Shown one piece after another: positions 47,301 to 59,330 of a stretch of DNA of 64,000 nucleotides (positions within the stretch are counted from its first letter, which is position 1; the number at the start of each line of letters is the position of its first letter). The stretch is from positions 13,226,315 through 13,290,314 of the forward strand of contig NC_064239.1 in assembly GCF_023101765.2 (NCBI RefSeq). The letters run 5' to 3'. The notes under the pieces are model-generated. The model did not search any database and had not been told where the DNA came from. It worked only from the letters and a program-made list of their open reading frames with translations. The DNA is from Spodoptera frugiperda (lineage: Eukaryota > Arthropoda > Insecta > Lepidoptera > Noctuidae). Both the position numbers and the translations under genes were made by a program.

Positions 47301-50300
47301 AAATATTAATAGGTGTATTTGTGATTCCTGCTCGTTACCTTGGCTGTCACCATCTGCAGTCATGGAGGTCTACATTTCCTCGAAGCTTTCGAGAATTTTC
47401 TTTTATGGCTTTATGTTGCATAGTTCAACTTTGTCTTTCTTTGTATTTTGTGGCTTTAAGTTCCTTAGTTGAACTTTATCTTTATTTATTTGTATTGAAG
47501 GGTGTAGTTAGATGAAATTGCTAAGAACGTATTTTGGATTTTTCACTTTTGATTTCAGCACCTTTGTAAGAAGAAAAACCAATGGATTGAAAGCTATTTC
47601 ACTAGGTATTTTCTTTTAAAAATAATAGGCATTTTTGCAAGCCATTCATTTTGGCAAGAGCCGTGTTACTCGTAAAAATCAGGATTACAATTTATTGATC
47701 GTTCATTTAGTAATTCACTCCAAAGCTTAGAACTTACAGTATAGTCTAAACTTCATACTTACTTATAACCCAACGATCTATCGAGATACCTAACCAAGTC
47801 TCGAACCAGGTATTTGAATAACAAACAAGATTGAGTTTTGAATATGAATAACTAACATCGTTATAGTGTAGGAAGTATAAAGCCTAACTGTCCTGAATGT
47901 TATGTAAGCACTAGATCTAAGAATCTAGGTTCAGACTAGTGCTCAAGTATTGCCTGGCTGGTGACCAGTTTGTCAAGAATTAATGGTTATTATAGTTAAT
48001 CATTGACTAATGGAAAACTTGATCGATTCCTTGATTTTATAAAGATTAAGTAAGTGTGTTTACTTAGTCTCACCTACTTATTATAGTGATCGTGTGATGA
48101 CACCAGCCACACCAGGGTAGACATTATAAGTTTGATATCACTCCTAACTTTCCCATATTAAAGCATGGATGGAGATTAGAATGACTACATGCCTGAAAGA
48201 CAGTAGCAAATGGCAGCTGTATTTTTTAATGAGAAATTTTAAATTGCGGTCTCCAAGTGGCCTGTCAAGACAAGATGTTATAGAAATCCCTTATATGTAA
48301 GGGAGGAAAGATTTTCGGACATTTCGGACTACATTAGCGATATATTAAAGAAGGGCAATTCAAATTAAATGAACCCTTAACTGACGATTATGCATGAAAA
48401 GACTGATGAAGCGAAAGAAGTGCGTTAGATTCGTAGCAATAGGCGTTCCATTGTTTCTGCCTAGCTCCATGGTAAACAGGCGTGAGGTTATGTATGTATG
48501 TATTTACTTCCATAGATCTAGTAGTCTATCACTGGAAAACTGTGTCCCTACCTAGTACATAGTCTATTCCTGATTTTTCTTTGTTTATACCCTGATTAAG
48601 CCGGTTCGGCAACGCACCTGTGACTCCTCTGGTGTTTCGGGTGTCCATTGATAGCTTACCAGCATAAAAAGAATCTGAACATGTTATGTAGGCCTTTTTA
48701 AACTACTTGTATAAGCAGTGTTATTGTGCTATCTATTTTTGCGTTATCATTTAAATAGATATCTAGACACACGGCAGTGTGTCCGCCAAGTTCGAGCAAA
48801 AAAACCGACACACCGGCCGTGGGTTATATTACACGAACCATTTCGGGCCAAGTTCGACCCACCTATAACTCAAAATCTATTTTATCTACGCTATGAAATT
48901 TCTAGTATCTGTCGAGATCTACTTAATTATCTAAAATACAAAATTTCATTAATGTACCTATTGTAGATCTTGAGATATTACGTCAGAAAATCCTATTTTT
49001 ACTATAACTCACTGACTGACTCACTTCAAAAACCTAGACCACTTCCAATGGTCGTATTGACTTGAAAATGGCATGGAGGTAGGTCTTTAGGTCAAGGTAA
49101 AGGAAAAACTTGAAAATGGCCAAGTGTGAGTCGGTTTTAAAAATAATGAAGGTGTAAATTCATACCCCTAAGTAACTAAAACAAAAAAAATATCTATTCT
49201 TCCAATGGTCGTACCGACCTAAAATTCGTTAGGAAGGTTTGTTTTGTCAAAGTAAAGTAAAATAAGAAAAAAAGAAAATAAACCTTACAAAAATAAATGT
49301 TTCCCACCCAAAACATAAATGTGAAAGGCTGCCAAGTTCGATAATATTGGAATGCTTCGCCTATAAAAGAAGTGAGATCTAAATAAGTACCAAGTTCCAT
49401 ACACAAACCTCAGTTAAAAATGATATAACTTGGCAAGTTTTAATAGAAAATTATATACTTGACTCATTGCGTTTAATAGGTTTATATAAAGTGTGAGAAA
49501 ACTTGCCAACTTGTTATATCATTTTTAACTGAGGTTTGTGTATGGAACTTGGTACTTATTTAGATCTCACTTCTTTTATAGGCGAAGCATTCCAATATTA
49601 TCGAACTTGGCAGCCTTTCACATTTATGTTTTGGGTGGGATAGACTAATGTACAGTAATACCTAGGTATATGTACCTACTTATGTAGTAGCTATTGTGTA
49701 TGTAATTAAATAGTTACGTGCAACAATTTTAATTGAATCCTGAACTAGTCTCACAAAGCCTAATAGTAAAAATAATTGCAATCAAGCTTTGCTTATTGTT
49801 CCTTTTTTACTGAGCTTATTTTTTGGCCCGGGTAATCGAACCTATGATCTCAAGGTTGACAATTTACTTGTCATTCAATGAAGTTGTAAGATTAGATGCT
49901 GATAATGAGAAACCTTTTGTATGCTTGGGGTATTTATAGAAGAAGCTACTTTAACTAAAGTAAACTTTTTTATAAATACGTTACTTCATGCATGGGTTAC
50001 GGTCTTGTCTCATAAATTGGCTGTTAATGACTTCTATTAAGTACCTACTATCCTTCTTTAATTTGCATCTTTCTTGTTCTTGCCTCTAGTCTTATGCAGG
50101 CATTTAGTTATAACCAAATTTTATTTTAATTTGGATAATGCTTTATTACTACTTCGTAGCTTTTCTGCATGATATTTCGAAAATGCCTGTCCATAGCCAG
50201 TCGTTTACCAATTTAAGACATAAGTTGATATTATCAGTGTAACTTTTTGGCATTACACTTTTTTGGTCCGACATTTTTCGTTGTAAGTAGCTGACAAGAA

Positions 50301-53300
50301 TATTAAAATCTAATTGTTACAAATACAGTAACACATTTCATAACATTTCATTATAACTGCCCGTCTTGTTTTGTTCCGATTAAGATCTAAAACAAAATAG
50401 TTTTTGTTAATAAATGTTTCGCCACCAATTTTCCATTTAGTGCGAGCGATATTACAATATTAATAACGTTGCAGTTTGGTATAAACAACGTATTATATGT
50501 CCGCATTGACCACAAGGCTAAGTTAGGACATTCTCTCCACACTGACGTGGAAATCGACAGTAGATCAACGTAGAACAAAATGCGGACGACAGAGATTTTT
50601 ATAATATATGGATTTGGACTACAGATGTTGATTAGGACTAGCCTGGTCTCAATCACAATAAATTGACTATCTTGTACAGAGTAATAGAGAAATAAGATTA
50701 ACATAGTATTTTTTGGTTGACACAAAAGAACGTCTTTTGTCTACATAACCAGATAAATATGAGATCAAATGTTTAATCACTTGCGTCAGTAAAATTCATA
50801 AGCTATCCAAAAAATTCATAAGCTATCCAAAAGTTTTGATATAACTAAAAGAGCCTTTAAGTAGGTATCCTGTATATATTCTGACGAAATACTTGAGAGG
50901 CGCTTTGCTAATGACTTTTCCCGCCTTGGGCGACTAAAGAGGGAGTGTCAGACTCTTTCTAACTAAAAACCACCCCGTTCGTACTCCTGCTTTTCGAGCT
51001 GGAGTCCCGGTAAGCCCGCTAGGTAGTCCGCAGCTCCGGATCATGAGTGGTGCTAAGATCGCAAATTGAAAGCTTTGTAAATAAATATATTACCGCTTTT
51101 ATTACCAAGTTGACTTACTGTATAACATTTTTACTATAAGTACTTGTACTGTAGGCGTCGAGTCGAAGTTTCTTGTAGCATTACTTCGCTAAAGGAATTT
51201 GATTGAAAAAATGTATAGCTAGCTAGTTATAGCGAATGCTTTGAAGTATTTGTCCTATTACAGGTCTCGATGGCGTCACTACGTTTTGTATTTATTGCGT
51301 CGACATTTTCGTTTAGCATTCTCAGTCATTACGTAGAAACTACAGTCATTCCGTAGAAGCTACAAAATAAAAATATATGTTAAACGGTTTCAATGAATTA
51401 TATTGAATGGTCATGAAAATTAAGAGTGTATACTAAATCGATTTGACGTTAGGAAGGGGTAAAAATTATAATAACGGGATTTGAACCAAACAAACAAACA
51501 GGAAAAGCTAAATTAAAGCGTTTAAAAATAGTTCATGTCCGGGAATAATGTGAACTGTAACAAACATTCACATCTTAGGCTTTTAGGACAGCCTTATCTC
51601 AAAAAGGTTATTTTAATTACTTTGTTGTTGATAAATAGTTCAAGAGTATGTAAGGATAAAAATAGTTATCGAAAACAAAAAAAATAACCCTTCGCTTGAC
51701 CTTTACACAGCAAAAGATAGCAATCTCATAACCAAATTATACCCTTTTTCCTAATCTTGTTTTTGAAAAGACCTCAAATATTCAATTTACACAATAAAGT
51801 GACTTCATCTCGTTCAAAGATATGATTATTTTATAAAACCATCAATTACATTTGTAACAATATCGTAACGAGCACGCTGCGGTTACGCAACGACACCGCT
51901 GCGACAAGATCAAGCTGCCAACGGTATTAGTGTCTCCAATATTCAATATTTTAAATACTGTACATCACAGAGTAATTTATTTGTCCATGCCTTAGTTATA
52001 AATATTTGAAGGCCCAAATGGCCACAAAGGGGTCGATGGCCACAACCGGGTCACTTGCCCTAATTGCGTTCAGTTTTATTTTCATTATTAAAATAGACTG
52101 CCTCGTTGGTCGAGTGGTCGCAATTGCGACTGTCGGTTTGGGTCCCGGTCGGGGTCTCGGATTGGTTTCCTGTGTAGGGCAAAGAATTACAGGGCTTTTC
52201 TCGGTTTTTCGAAAATTTAAGAAAAGCAATTATCAAATCTCCCACAGGACCCAAAATACTACCCTGAGGAACTCCTTACTAAAAACTGCACTCTCTCTTT
52301 CCAGGCCCTGATTCTCTGCGCGGCGTGGTTGGCAGTCCACTGCCAGGGTCCCAACGGACCCACCACCACCCCAGTACCTATCCTGAAGCAGATCAACCGA
52401 CAGAATGACGATGGATCCTACAGTTACGGATATGAAGCCGCTGACGGATCCTTCAAGATTGAGACCAAATACCCGAATGGTGATGTAGCTGGAAAGTACG
52501 GATATGTTGATGAGAATGGAAAGACCAGGGAGATCTCGTATGGTGCCAGCAGTCAGAGAGGTTTCGAGCCCGAAGGTAGGATTGTTGTTGTTTTAGCTGT
52601 ATTGTTCTTACGTGGTGGATTCTGATTTGGGATTAGAGATGATATGGAAAGTATTGAAGATTGAGGGACATGGGGCCGAGCTTAAATATTACATTTTTAT
52701 TGTTTTTCTTTGTAATGACTAATTGTGTTTCGTTTATTTTAATTTTAAAAGTATTTTTTCTGTCATAAGCTAGGTAAAAGACAGAGATTCTTAATAAGTA
52801 AGCTTACTTAAACGCTTCTTTAAAGATACTTAATTTTTTACAATAAGCAACAACTAACAAAAAATGTTGCTAATGACCAAACTACCACACACGATGACCA
52901 CACAAACACAGCTCATCAATTTAATTACCACTTCTTTCAACAACTGGACTAGCTACCGAGTTAGCATAAGCATACTATAACAGCTGAGCCTAACTGGAGC
53001 GGTTGCGCCATGCGTTTCACTGATTGGTCAACACATCATGGTGTAATGGCATGGTGTCCGACACGGTAGCCGATGGTCACAGCTGTATATGGAGTAATAG
53101 CAATTGAACTGATATTAGAAAGATATTAAGCTTTCTTAGGAGTGGAAAGATAATTGCGGGGTTTGATATAATGGTTGTTACGTTTTTAAATGAGAAGTGT
53201 GTCTGTAATTTGATGTGAGTAATTGAGAGTTTTATTGGTCAATTGAGCGCAGGTGCTACGCTTACTGCTAAGTGGGATTTAGTTTTAAGTGTCTATATAG

Positions 53301-54405
53301 TATCTAGTAGACGAAATATAAAAAAGGTATTTTAAAGATTAGTTAAACCAATTATTGATATAGAAAGTTATAAACAATGTAATCCCATTGTTTTTTATAG
53401 TCATGCAGTATTTGATATTATGCCCCATCCCATATATCAGGGGTGAAGGAAGATTTTATTATTGTAGTTTCTTCTGCGAAAAATGGTCAATACATCAATA
53501 TCCACAATAAAATAGTAACTATGAATAAGTATCTCGCAACTTTGCACTACGTCTGCCAAGTGCCACCAACCTTCACGGCCTGATAACTGTCCTAACTACA
53601 TAATTCTCGCTAACTACAAGATTAACTTACCTAATAGTTAAGTTAACGTAACATTGCAACAGTTAACTATTTAACTTGAAGACTCTTTAATTTGTTAAGC
53701 TCTCTTAACTTTGTTATATTCATGAAATTAGAGTTAAAATATTTTAATTTGAATTAGAATAAATGTCGTAATTTTAGTCTAACAAACTTAAATGCAAATG
53801 ATCCCAATGCCTAATAATTCCGTAACATTCCAGGCCCCGGCATCATGGTGCCCCCACCGACTCTAAACAACCCTCAAACTTCGAACGCGCTCACTGATGG
53901 CCAGGAAGACGATGGCCAGTACCGTGAGGACCCCAGCATTTACGAGGATCCGAAGTACAACGGCCGCGCCCAGTCTCGCCCAGCTCCCATCAGACAATTC
54001 CACCAGCCTGCTCAACCGGCACCAGCTAGACAGTACCAACAACAGCCCCAATTTGCCCCAGCACCCACAGCTGCTCCAGCTCCTCAATACCAGCAACAAA
54101 GCCAGTTCAGATCAGCTCCTCTCTACTCTCAACAGACTAGCCTCTTCAACCAGGGTCCTCAGCAATTCCCAACCCAAAACCAGGACTTCCGTCCCCAGAG
54201 TCAAGTTTACCACCAGCAGCCTCAATTCTCCTACCAGGCTTACACTCCTCAGCCTTACCAGAATTTCCAGAGCCAGAGTTTCCAGCCCCAGTACCAACAG
54301 CAGCAGTATCAGGGTCAGAATCAGAACTTCAACCCATTCTTTGGCCACCCCGCCCAGAACTTTGACCCCAGCTCTGGGTCCTACTCCATCAACTTCACTG
54401 GTTAA
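41343..54405 (+). CDS. R&R-consensus (RR-1-like) cuticular protein
   Basis: A complete gene for a secreted chitin-binding structural protein of the exoskeleton, 285 aa. Exons: 41343-41357 (MLVLK, donor GTAAGT), 52305-52575 and 53834-54405; the first junction is phase 0, the second phase 1. The first exon plus the start of the second make a signal peptide (MLVLKALILCAAWLAVHC, cleavage near residue 18), with the exon break inside it as is usual for cuticle genes. Residues 29-36 are VPILKQIN, followed by the R&R chitin-binding region (about 40-96): DGSYSYGYEAADGSFKIETK, then GKYGYVDENGKTREISYGAS and RGFEPEG. It resembles RR-1 rather than the hard-cuticle RR-2 type, but assignment is by eye. PGIMVPPPTL follows, then a long low-complexity tail rich in Q, P, F and Y (residues about 130-275), ending SINFTG. 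The tail may be extended and elastic or cross-linkable through Tyr; that is inference. Intron 1 is 10.9 kb and holds many repeats. Confidence 0.95.
43165..43335 (-). repeat. family C repeat with an adjacent LINE tail scrap
   Basis: GAGGAGACCTTTGTCCAGCAG is a fragment of the LINE tail; then CCGCCTTGGGTAAGGTCAGA, GACTCTTACTGACTAAAAATC and GGAGCCCCGGTAATC belong to family C. Lies in the cuticle-gene intron 1. Confidence 0.68.
43740..43800 (+). repeat. family A fragment
   Basis: CTTCTGGTGTTGCAAGTCCATGGGTGC and CCATCTGGTGATCCGTCTAC match the family A 3' part. Confidence 0.5.
43801..46690 (+). other. intron sequence without recognised features
   Basis: AT-rich part of cuticle-gene intron 1; only a (TACC)n tract near 44700 and scattered homopolymers. 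The open frame at 45196-45438 is T-rich low-complexity sequence with no motif. Around 46350-46440 GCCGTGGCCGCACGGTGCGA and GCGACACGGACATGTCGCG form a GC-rich patch that may be a repeat remnant. Confidence 0.35.
46695..46865 (+). repeat. dispersed repeat, family F, copy 2
   Basis: GGGGAGAAAGACTAGGGAGT, CACCCCGGTGGCCACATTCA, GGGGCACCGAGTCCTCTTAT and CAACGCCTGTTACAGCACAG; partner of 33765-33955. Confidence 0.7.
48390..48660 (+). repeat. family E copy followed by a family A fragment
   Basis: Family E: GAAAAGACTGATGAAGCGAA, TTAGATTCGTAGCAATAGGC, GGCGTGAGGTTATGTATG (48390-48495). Family A: GGTTCGGCAACGCACCTGTG and GTGTTTCGGGTGTCCATTG (48600-48660). Confidence 0.6.
48761..49642. mobile_element. 882-bp foldback/Helitron-like element, copy 2
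   Basis: Full-length relative of 34481-35347: same ends (TCTAGACACACGGCAGTGTG ... TTTTGGGTGGGAT), same internal blocks (CCACTTCCAATGGTCGTATT, TCTTCCAATGGTCGTACC) and the same large terminal foldback (arms about 49302-49440 and 49500-49641). Flanked by A and T. Lies in cuticle-gene intron 1. Confidence 0.82.
50387..50725 (-). other. 112-codon open frame of unknown status
   Basis: The longest unexplained open frame in the gene-poor part. It starts MCQPKNTMLILFLYY and is rich in I, L and N, as chance frames in AT-rich DNA are. No domain, signal peptide or splice context was recognised. It lies on the opposite strand within the cuticle-gene intron. Confidence 0.15.
50791..50830. repeat. 20-bp tandem duplication
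   Basis: AAAATTCATAAGCTATCCAA occurs twice head to tail with no difference. Confidence 0.9.
50905..51055 (-). repeat. family C interspersed repeat
   Basis: CCCGCCTTGGGCGACTAAAG, GTGTCAGACTCTTTCTAACT, TCCTGCTTTTCGAGCTGGAG and GCCCGCTAGGTAGTCCGCAG. Confidence 0.75.
51325..51364. repeat. imperfect 20-bp tandem repeat
   Basis: AGTCATTACGTAGAAACTAC followed directly by AGTCATTCCGTAGAAGCTAC (two differences). Confidence 0.8.
52095..52235 (+). repeat. tRNA-derived SINE, family B
   Basis: GACTGCCTCGTTGGTCGAGT GGTCGC head, GGTCTCGGATTGGTTTCC B-box-like region, then GGGCAAAGAATTACAGGGCT and TTTCTCGGTTTTTCGAAAAT. It ends less than 75 bp before the cuticle exon 2 acceptor. Confidence 0.75.
52237..52280 (-). 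pseudogene. fragment of LINE reverse transcriptase (GVPQGSILGP motif)
   Basis: On the minus strand 52275 down to 52246 translates GVPQGSILGP, the invariant RT motif of non-LTR retrotransposons, followed by V. Nothing more of the enzyme is recognisable on either side (a stop precedes it). It sits between the SINE and the polypyrimidine tract of the exon 2 acceptor. Confidence 0.65.
52576..53833 (+). other. intron 2 of the cuticular protein gene
   Basis: 1.26 kb of AT-rich sequence between donor GTAGGA and acceptor TTCCAG. No repeat family or nested frame recognised. Confidence 0.7.
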
Positions 54406-54919
54406 GTGATTATTGTTATTGTTGGTATTTTTAAGGACAAGGTGTTGTGTAGACAGTTCATAGTCTTTAGTTTTTAATGGAGATATTGCAGGATCATCGG
54501 ATTTTTTAAAATCACAGGTTATCCTTTTGTCTTTAAGAAGATAATCTCTGATTTTAATACAAGTTTACTCATGTCTCTCTTCTATTTGAGTTTCAATTTA
54601 AGTCAAATTTAGTTGATACTTATTAATACTTAAATTGATACTCAGAAATATATCGACGTTAGCATATACTATTATATTTTCTCTACCAACCTAAAGATAT
54701 GAATTGTCTATACCAACACTAGAATTTTGTACAAAATATTAGGATATTGCAAAGGGTACCTCCCAGTGTGACGAACGATATATTTTTACGATTTTGTATA
54801 ATTTTAGTTACTAGTCAATTATTTCGGTGTATTTTATACAAATTGAAGGAAGGAGCTTTAATTATATTGTGGTTAACAATATCAATTAATAATTTATTTA
54901 TGTTTTTTTCTTCATAAAC

Positions 54920-54925
54920 AATAAA
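54920..54925 (+). terminator. polyadenylation signal of the cuticular protein gene
   Basis: AATAAA about 515 nt after the stop codon, followed by an AT/T-rich stretch. Another AATAAA near 56414 could mark a more distal end. Confidence 0.5.
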
Positions 54926-56639
54926 GTTACTTACACTTATTTTATTACGTATGTTTATTTTTATATCGAAGTATTTTTAATTATGATTAACTACATGCAC
55001 AACTTTTGCTGTCAAAGATTTAAAAAAATGTTGGCGTCTGATGTGAAATAATATTTTAACCATGTATTATTTTGATATCTTAATAGTTATGTATTTATGT
55101 ATGAAATGTATTATGGAAAAGAAAAGGATATATTAAAAGAAGCACTTCGCAAAAGTTGCCCATGTACGACATGATATATGTTTATATATTTTCTATTTAT
55201 CTATTCATGTATGTATATGTATTTTATATGTTATATGTCGGTATTGTTATTATCATTTGATACGTTTATATTACTAAAACTATAAAATATTTTTGTATTT
55301 ACACAAATATAGATAATTACATATCCAGTAAATGTATGTATGTATTGAATACCACAAGTATTTGAATGCTAACACTGTTACAACTTCGGCAACAGGCACA
55401 ATGAATTCAGATAAAGCTAAAATAAAACGCATGTGTTTCTGAAATTGAAAACTAATAATTGAGACTCTTCATCCATTTGACCACAATTCAAGTCAGTATA
55501 TTCTAGTTATTAAGACTTTACGTTGATATGACATTAATTATGGCCTTACGATATGAAAAACATAAAATTTTCTCTAATGCATCATCTTGGTACTCAAGGC
55601 TGTATCAGCTTGTATTTTGCAGCCAATCCATAGAACTGCTAATACTTATTTATGGCAGTCACTCTGCAGTCTACGGATTGGCTGATACCATTAGCTTGCA
55701 GCCTCATTTAGACACATTATTCCTGCCTGTGATATGTTTTAAATCCAGGTTTTTAAACCCTTAGCCCTTACTCATTATTTAGCACTGACGCATCATCGGT
55801 TTAGTGTGAACGGTCAATTGTTTTTCTATACATTTGTCTGTTCTGGCATTCCGCGACGCATGTTCCGTCAGATATGAACCGACTCTTAGTCTCTTCTTAG
55901 TAGATGTTAATAAAAAAGGAAAATTTCCATCATTCAAGCAAGTCCCTATTCGATTGTCAATTGTTGCTTGTCTAAATATGTTTACCTAACCTTAGTTAAA
56001 AATCTTAGCAATTTACTTCAGAAACACATGTCTTAAGCTTAACACAGGTGCCTTGTGAAGCATTCGCATTACTATTTATTGTGAAAGACAACTTACGAGT
56101 ATGTTTTATTAAAGGAACCACGAAAAGTAAAGTAATTTTGTAAAAACGGGAAATTCTCATTTTTATTGCATATCAGTATCAAGGTTCTCATTTCGATTTT
56201 TTAAATAATTATTTTAAAATTACTCAATATCCTAATTATTACTATTCCGACCACCCCATCGAATATAATGTAATACTACACCACGAATTTATACTGTACC
56301 ACAATCTAACAGTGAAATAAGCATTCAATAAACGATTGAAAGATTACGCGCACGCGCCGATTTCAAAATGGCGTCGGTGTGCGAAATACGTGTACCGATT
56401 GTAAATATATGATTAAATAAAGTGTTATGTAATATATAGAGTGTTTTATTTTATTGTCACAGAGAAAGTGCACTAGTTACAGTATACAGTAGGTAGGTAC
56501 CTACTTATTATGCACATGATCAAATCGGAAATGGGTGAGTGCAATTCAGAGCAGTTGGTATGGGTATTGTGCATACTGAATTTAATGATATTGATCTTAT
56601 CTTTGTTAGTATTACGATATACGACTCATTGGTTTCGGA
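54926..56639. other. 3' flank, AT-rich, no gene recognised
   Basis: Contains an imperfect inverted repeat near 55595-55700 (GTATCAGC...GCAGCCAATCC and GGATTGGCTGATACC) and, at 56345-56420, a GC-rich patch (CGCGCACGCGCCGATTTC) followed by AATAAA near 56414. Confidence 0.4.
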
Positions 56640-56850
56640 GCTGCAGACTACCGGGGCTCCGACTCGAAAAGCAGGATTAGGAACGGGATGGTTTTTAGTC
56701 AGTAAGAGTCTGACACTCTCTCTCGCCTCGCCCATGGCGAGAGAAGTTATTGGATGATTTTCTTCTCCTAAAAAAAGCCTCATTGGTTGAGTATTAGGTT
56801 CGATTCCCGGGCCGATCCAATTATTTGACTTTGATATGCAATGTTGTGTA
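56640..56850 (+). repeat. family C repeat followed by SINE family B scrap
   Basis: CTCGAAAAGCAGGATTAGGA, TTTTTAGTCAGTAAGAGTCT and GGCGAGAGAAGTTATTGGAT end in CTAAAAAAAG; then CCTCATTGGTTGAGTATTAGG and GGTTCGATTCCCGGGCC resemble the SINE head with B-box. Confidence 0.7.
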
Positions 56851-57529
56851 GTCTGGAATAATGCCTGATATGTAGCAATAGGATCGCTTCTTATTAAGTT
56901 AATCGGAGGAAATTATAAGCTAATAAGGTGATGTAGATTACTACATAGCATTCCTAGCTCTCTTAGTACATTTTTACTCAATGCCCAATCCAGTACAAAC
57001 CTTAAACATTGAAATAACGTCAGTTTTCCTAAAACTGTGTAGGCACACAAACAGACCTAAAATCCAAAATGATTTCTGAGGTGACAGCTAGTTATTATTT
57101 ACTCAGTACCTTTACAAAGTGACGTTGTACATATTTTGGGAAGTAATTCAATAAATTATATAAAGGCGTTCACAATCCGGTAATTCAAGTGTTGAGAGGA
57201 AATTCAGTGGGCGGCATACACATCCGGCTTGTGAGCAGGCGGCCTTAGTCATACCAAATATAATGTATTTATATGTATGTATATTGCAGTGATTAAAGTG
57301 TGATTGGAATTTTGTCCTGTATCTGTTTATTTTTAGTTTTTGTTTCATATTTTCGAACAACCAAAAGTTTCGTAGTAAGTTCTCTATCCGGGTAAAATTT
57401 TGGCATACACTGCAAGCCACTGCTTGGGATTTAGATTCAATTCCTAGATTGGTAATTCTATTATGTAATTATGAATAACTTTTAAGCTTTATGATTCACT
57501 CAAAATATCCTTTTATATCCGTGATTAAA

Positions 57530-57850
57530 ACACGTAATGTGCAGCACACACTCATTGCAGAGACATAGCTTAGCACTGCTGGAAACGGACTCAGCTAAAC
57601 TATGTTTTTTTTTATATGGAAAGATACATGTGTTATACAGATGTTTACAGTGTAGATGCGTGCTATGGATGCGAGCGATAGATGTCTGCTATAGATGGCT
57701 AATATCGATACATCGCTTAACCGAGCTGCGCATCTTCCTCGCACAGCTACATAGCTTGGTATTAGTGGAGTCGGTCATATATTATAGTTTCACAGCTTAG
57801 CTATTATGTCCTCACAGCATAGCTGCATAGCACATTTCTGGTAGAAAAGC
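57530..57850 (+). repeat. dispersed repeat with GCATAGCT / GCTATGGATG motifs
   Basis: Many partial copies of a CATAGCT/AGCTATG word (ACATAGCTTAGCACTGCTGG, GTGCTATGGATGCGAGCGAT, CTCGCACAGCTACATAGCTT, CACAGCATAGCTGCATAGC). The ends are roughly complementary, so it may be an old inverted-repeat DNA element. The 87-codon frame over it is incidental. Confidence 0.5.
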
Positions 57851-58199
57851 AGTCCTTACTATCAAAGAATGTCATCTTAAAAGACCGATTAAGTGATTAC
57901 AAACATCAATTATAATATCCAGTAATAACTAGAGCAGATTTAATGTCAATCCATTGACTGCTTCACTGTTGCATAATGTCGTCGAAATGTCAAGAGTGAG
58001 TCGCAAGGCCGCCTCGAGTTACTACTTAGGTACATACAAGTACATAGGTTGCAATATGCACTAACTTTGCATTTGAATTTAGGAATAAAAGTTATGGGTT
58101 AATTATATTTTAAGCAAGATTCAGACTATAATTCTAAATATTCAAGCTAATCCTGTGATGTGTGTAAAATTTATTTCAAGATATTGTTTTGCTAGCCGG

Positions 58200-58340
58200 A
58201 GTAACGGAAGACATAGCAAGTTACCAGGGTAGCGGCTCGAAGCAGGGTAGAAATGGGGTAGTTTTCAGTCAGTATGAAACTTCCTTTTTCTGTACCCATG
58301 GCGGAAGAAGTCATGGGATGATTTCTACTACTCAAAAAAG
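58200..58340 (+). repeat. family C repeat (diverged)
   Basis: GCGGCTCGAAGCAGGGTAGA, GTAGTTTTCAGTCAGTATGA and GCGGAAGAAGTCATGGGATG, ending CTCAAAAAAGG. Confidence 0.65.
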
Positions 58341-59104
58341 GCTACTGAAATAGATAAATAGAAGAAATCCATATTGTTTATGGGATAAACAGATGGTCAT
58401 TTAAAGGGTGAATTTAGGTACTGCCTGGTTTTGACTATAGGTATTAAAAAAATCGAATAAAATTTCCCATCTAGGGAACGATCAGTCCCGAACCGTCGAG
58501 ACGTTTTATGACTGTTATTATATAAATACAATATTTAAGTGATCTGAAATTATAGAGAATGATTATCCGCCGCACTCAGTCATTTAATGGTTACTGAATC
58601 CAGTTATAATTGTTTTCGGAACAAAATCGTTACTAAGGAATAGTTTAAGTAGTCATTAAATGTCTCCGCGTACGGCATTAAGTGTTATGAGTATTTTAAC
58701 GATATATTCATAAAAAAATGTAAATACTTTTATAATTACATCCGAGTTGAAAAGGCAGTAATAAAATAATTAATGTTTATTTCGTTTGGCCTTTTAAAAG
58801 AACGTATTTCCATCGTTTTGGACAGTTATTATGATAAATACTTCCGAAAAGTTCTTGTTCAATTGATATTCAACCTTATATGGGAGGTGCGTTGGTATTT
58901 TTTGCTGCAGGTGCCCCATTTTTGATTGTGCGTTGATAAAATGTTCATGGTGATAGAGGGAGAGAAAATATAGTTCCCAAATCTTATAATTTTCAGACTT
59001 TAAGTTTTTAATATTATCTCGCTAGTCAATTAATTAGTAAAATCTATCATATGCAGATAAAATATCCTTATATCCTTATTTATGAAAGTTGAGGCGATAA
59101 TTTT

Positions 59105-59330
59105 TCGATGGTATAATCCGGTAAACGAACAGACAAATCATCTTGTGGTAAGCTATCAACACAGAAACACCAGAGGCGTTACAAGTGCGTTGCCGGCCTT
59201 TTAGGGATTAGGAATTTAAGAGTTTTTGGGGAATCGGTGATTGGGAAGATTGGGAAGGGGGATCGGGCCTCCGGTAACCTGACTCACACAACGAAACGCA
59301 ACGCAAGCGTTCTTTCACGTTGCATTTCTA
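59105..59330 (-). repeat. family A interspersed repeat
   Basis: CCAGAGGCGTTACAAGTGCG, TTGCCGGCCTTTTAGGGATT, GGGCCTCCGGTAACCTGACT and CGCAAGCGTTCTTTCACGTT. A small forward fragment of the same family is at 59600-59715 (GCGGCAACGCAGTTGTAACT). Confidence 0.75.

Noticed and set aside
53863..54409. Alternative long frames (170 aa plus, 78 aa minus) over the last cuticle exon
   Set aside because: They are shadows caused by the repetitive Gln/Pro codons; the spliced R&R frame explains the exon.
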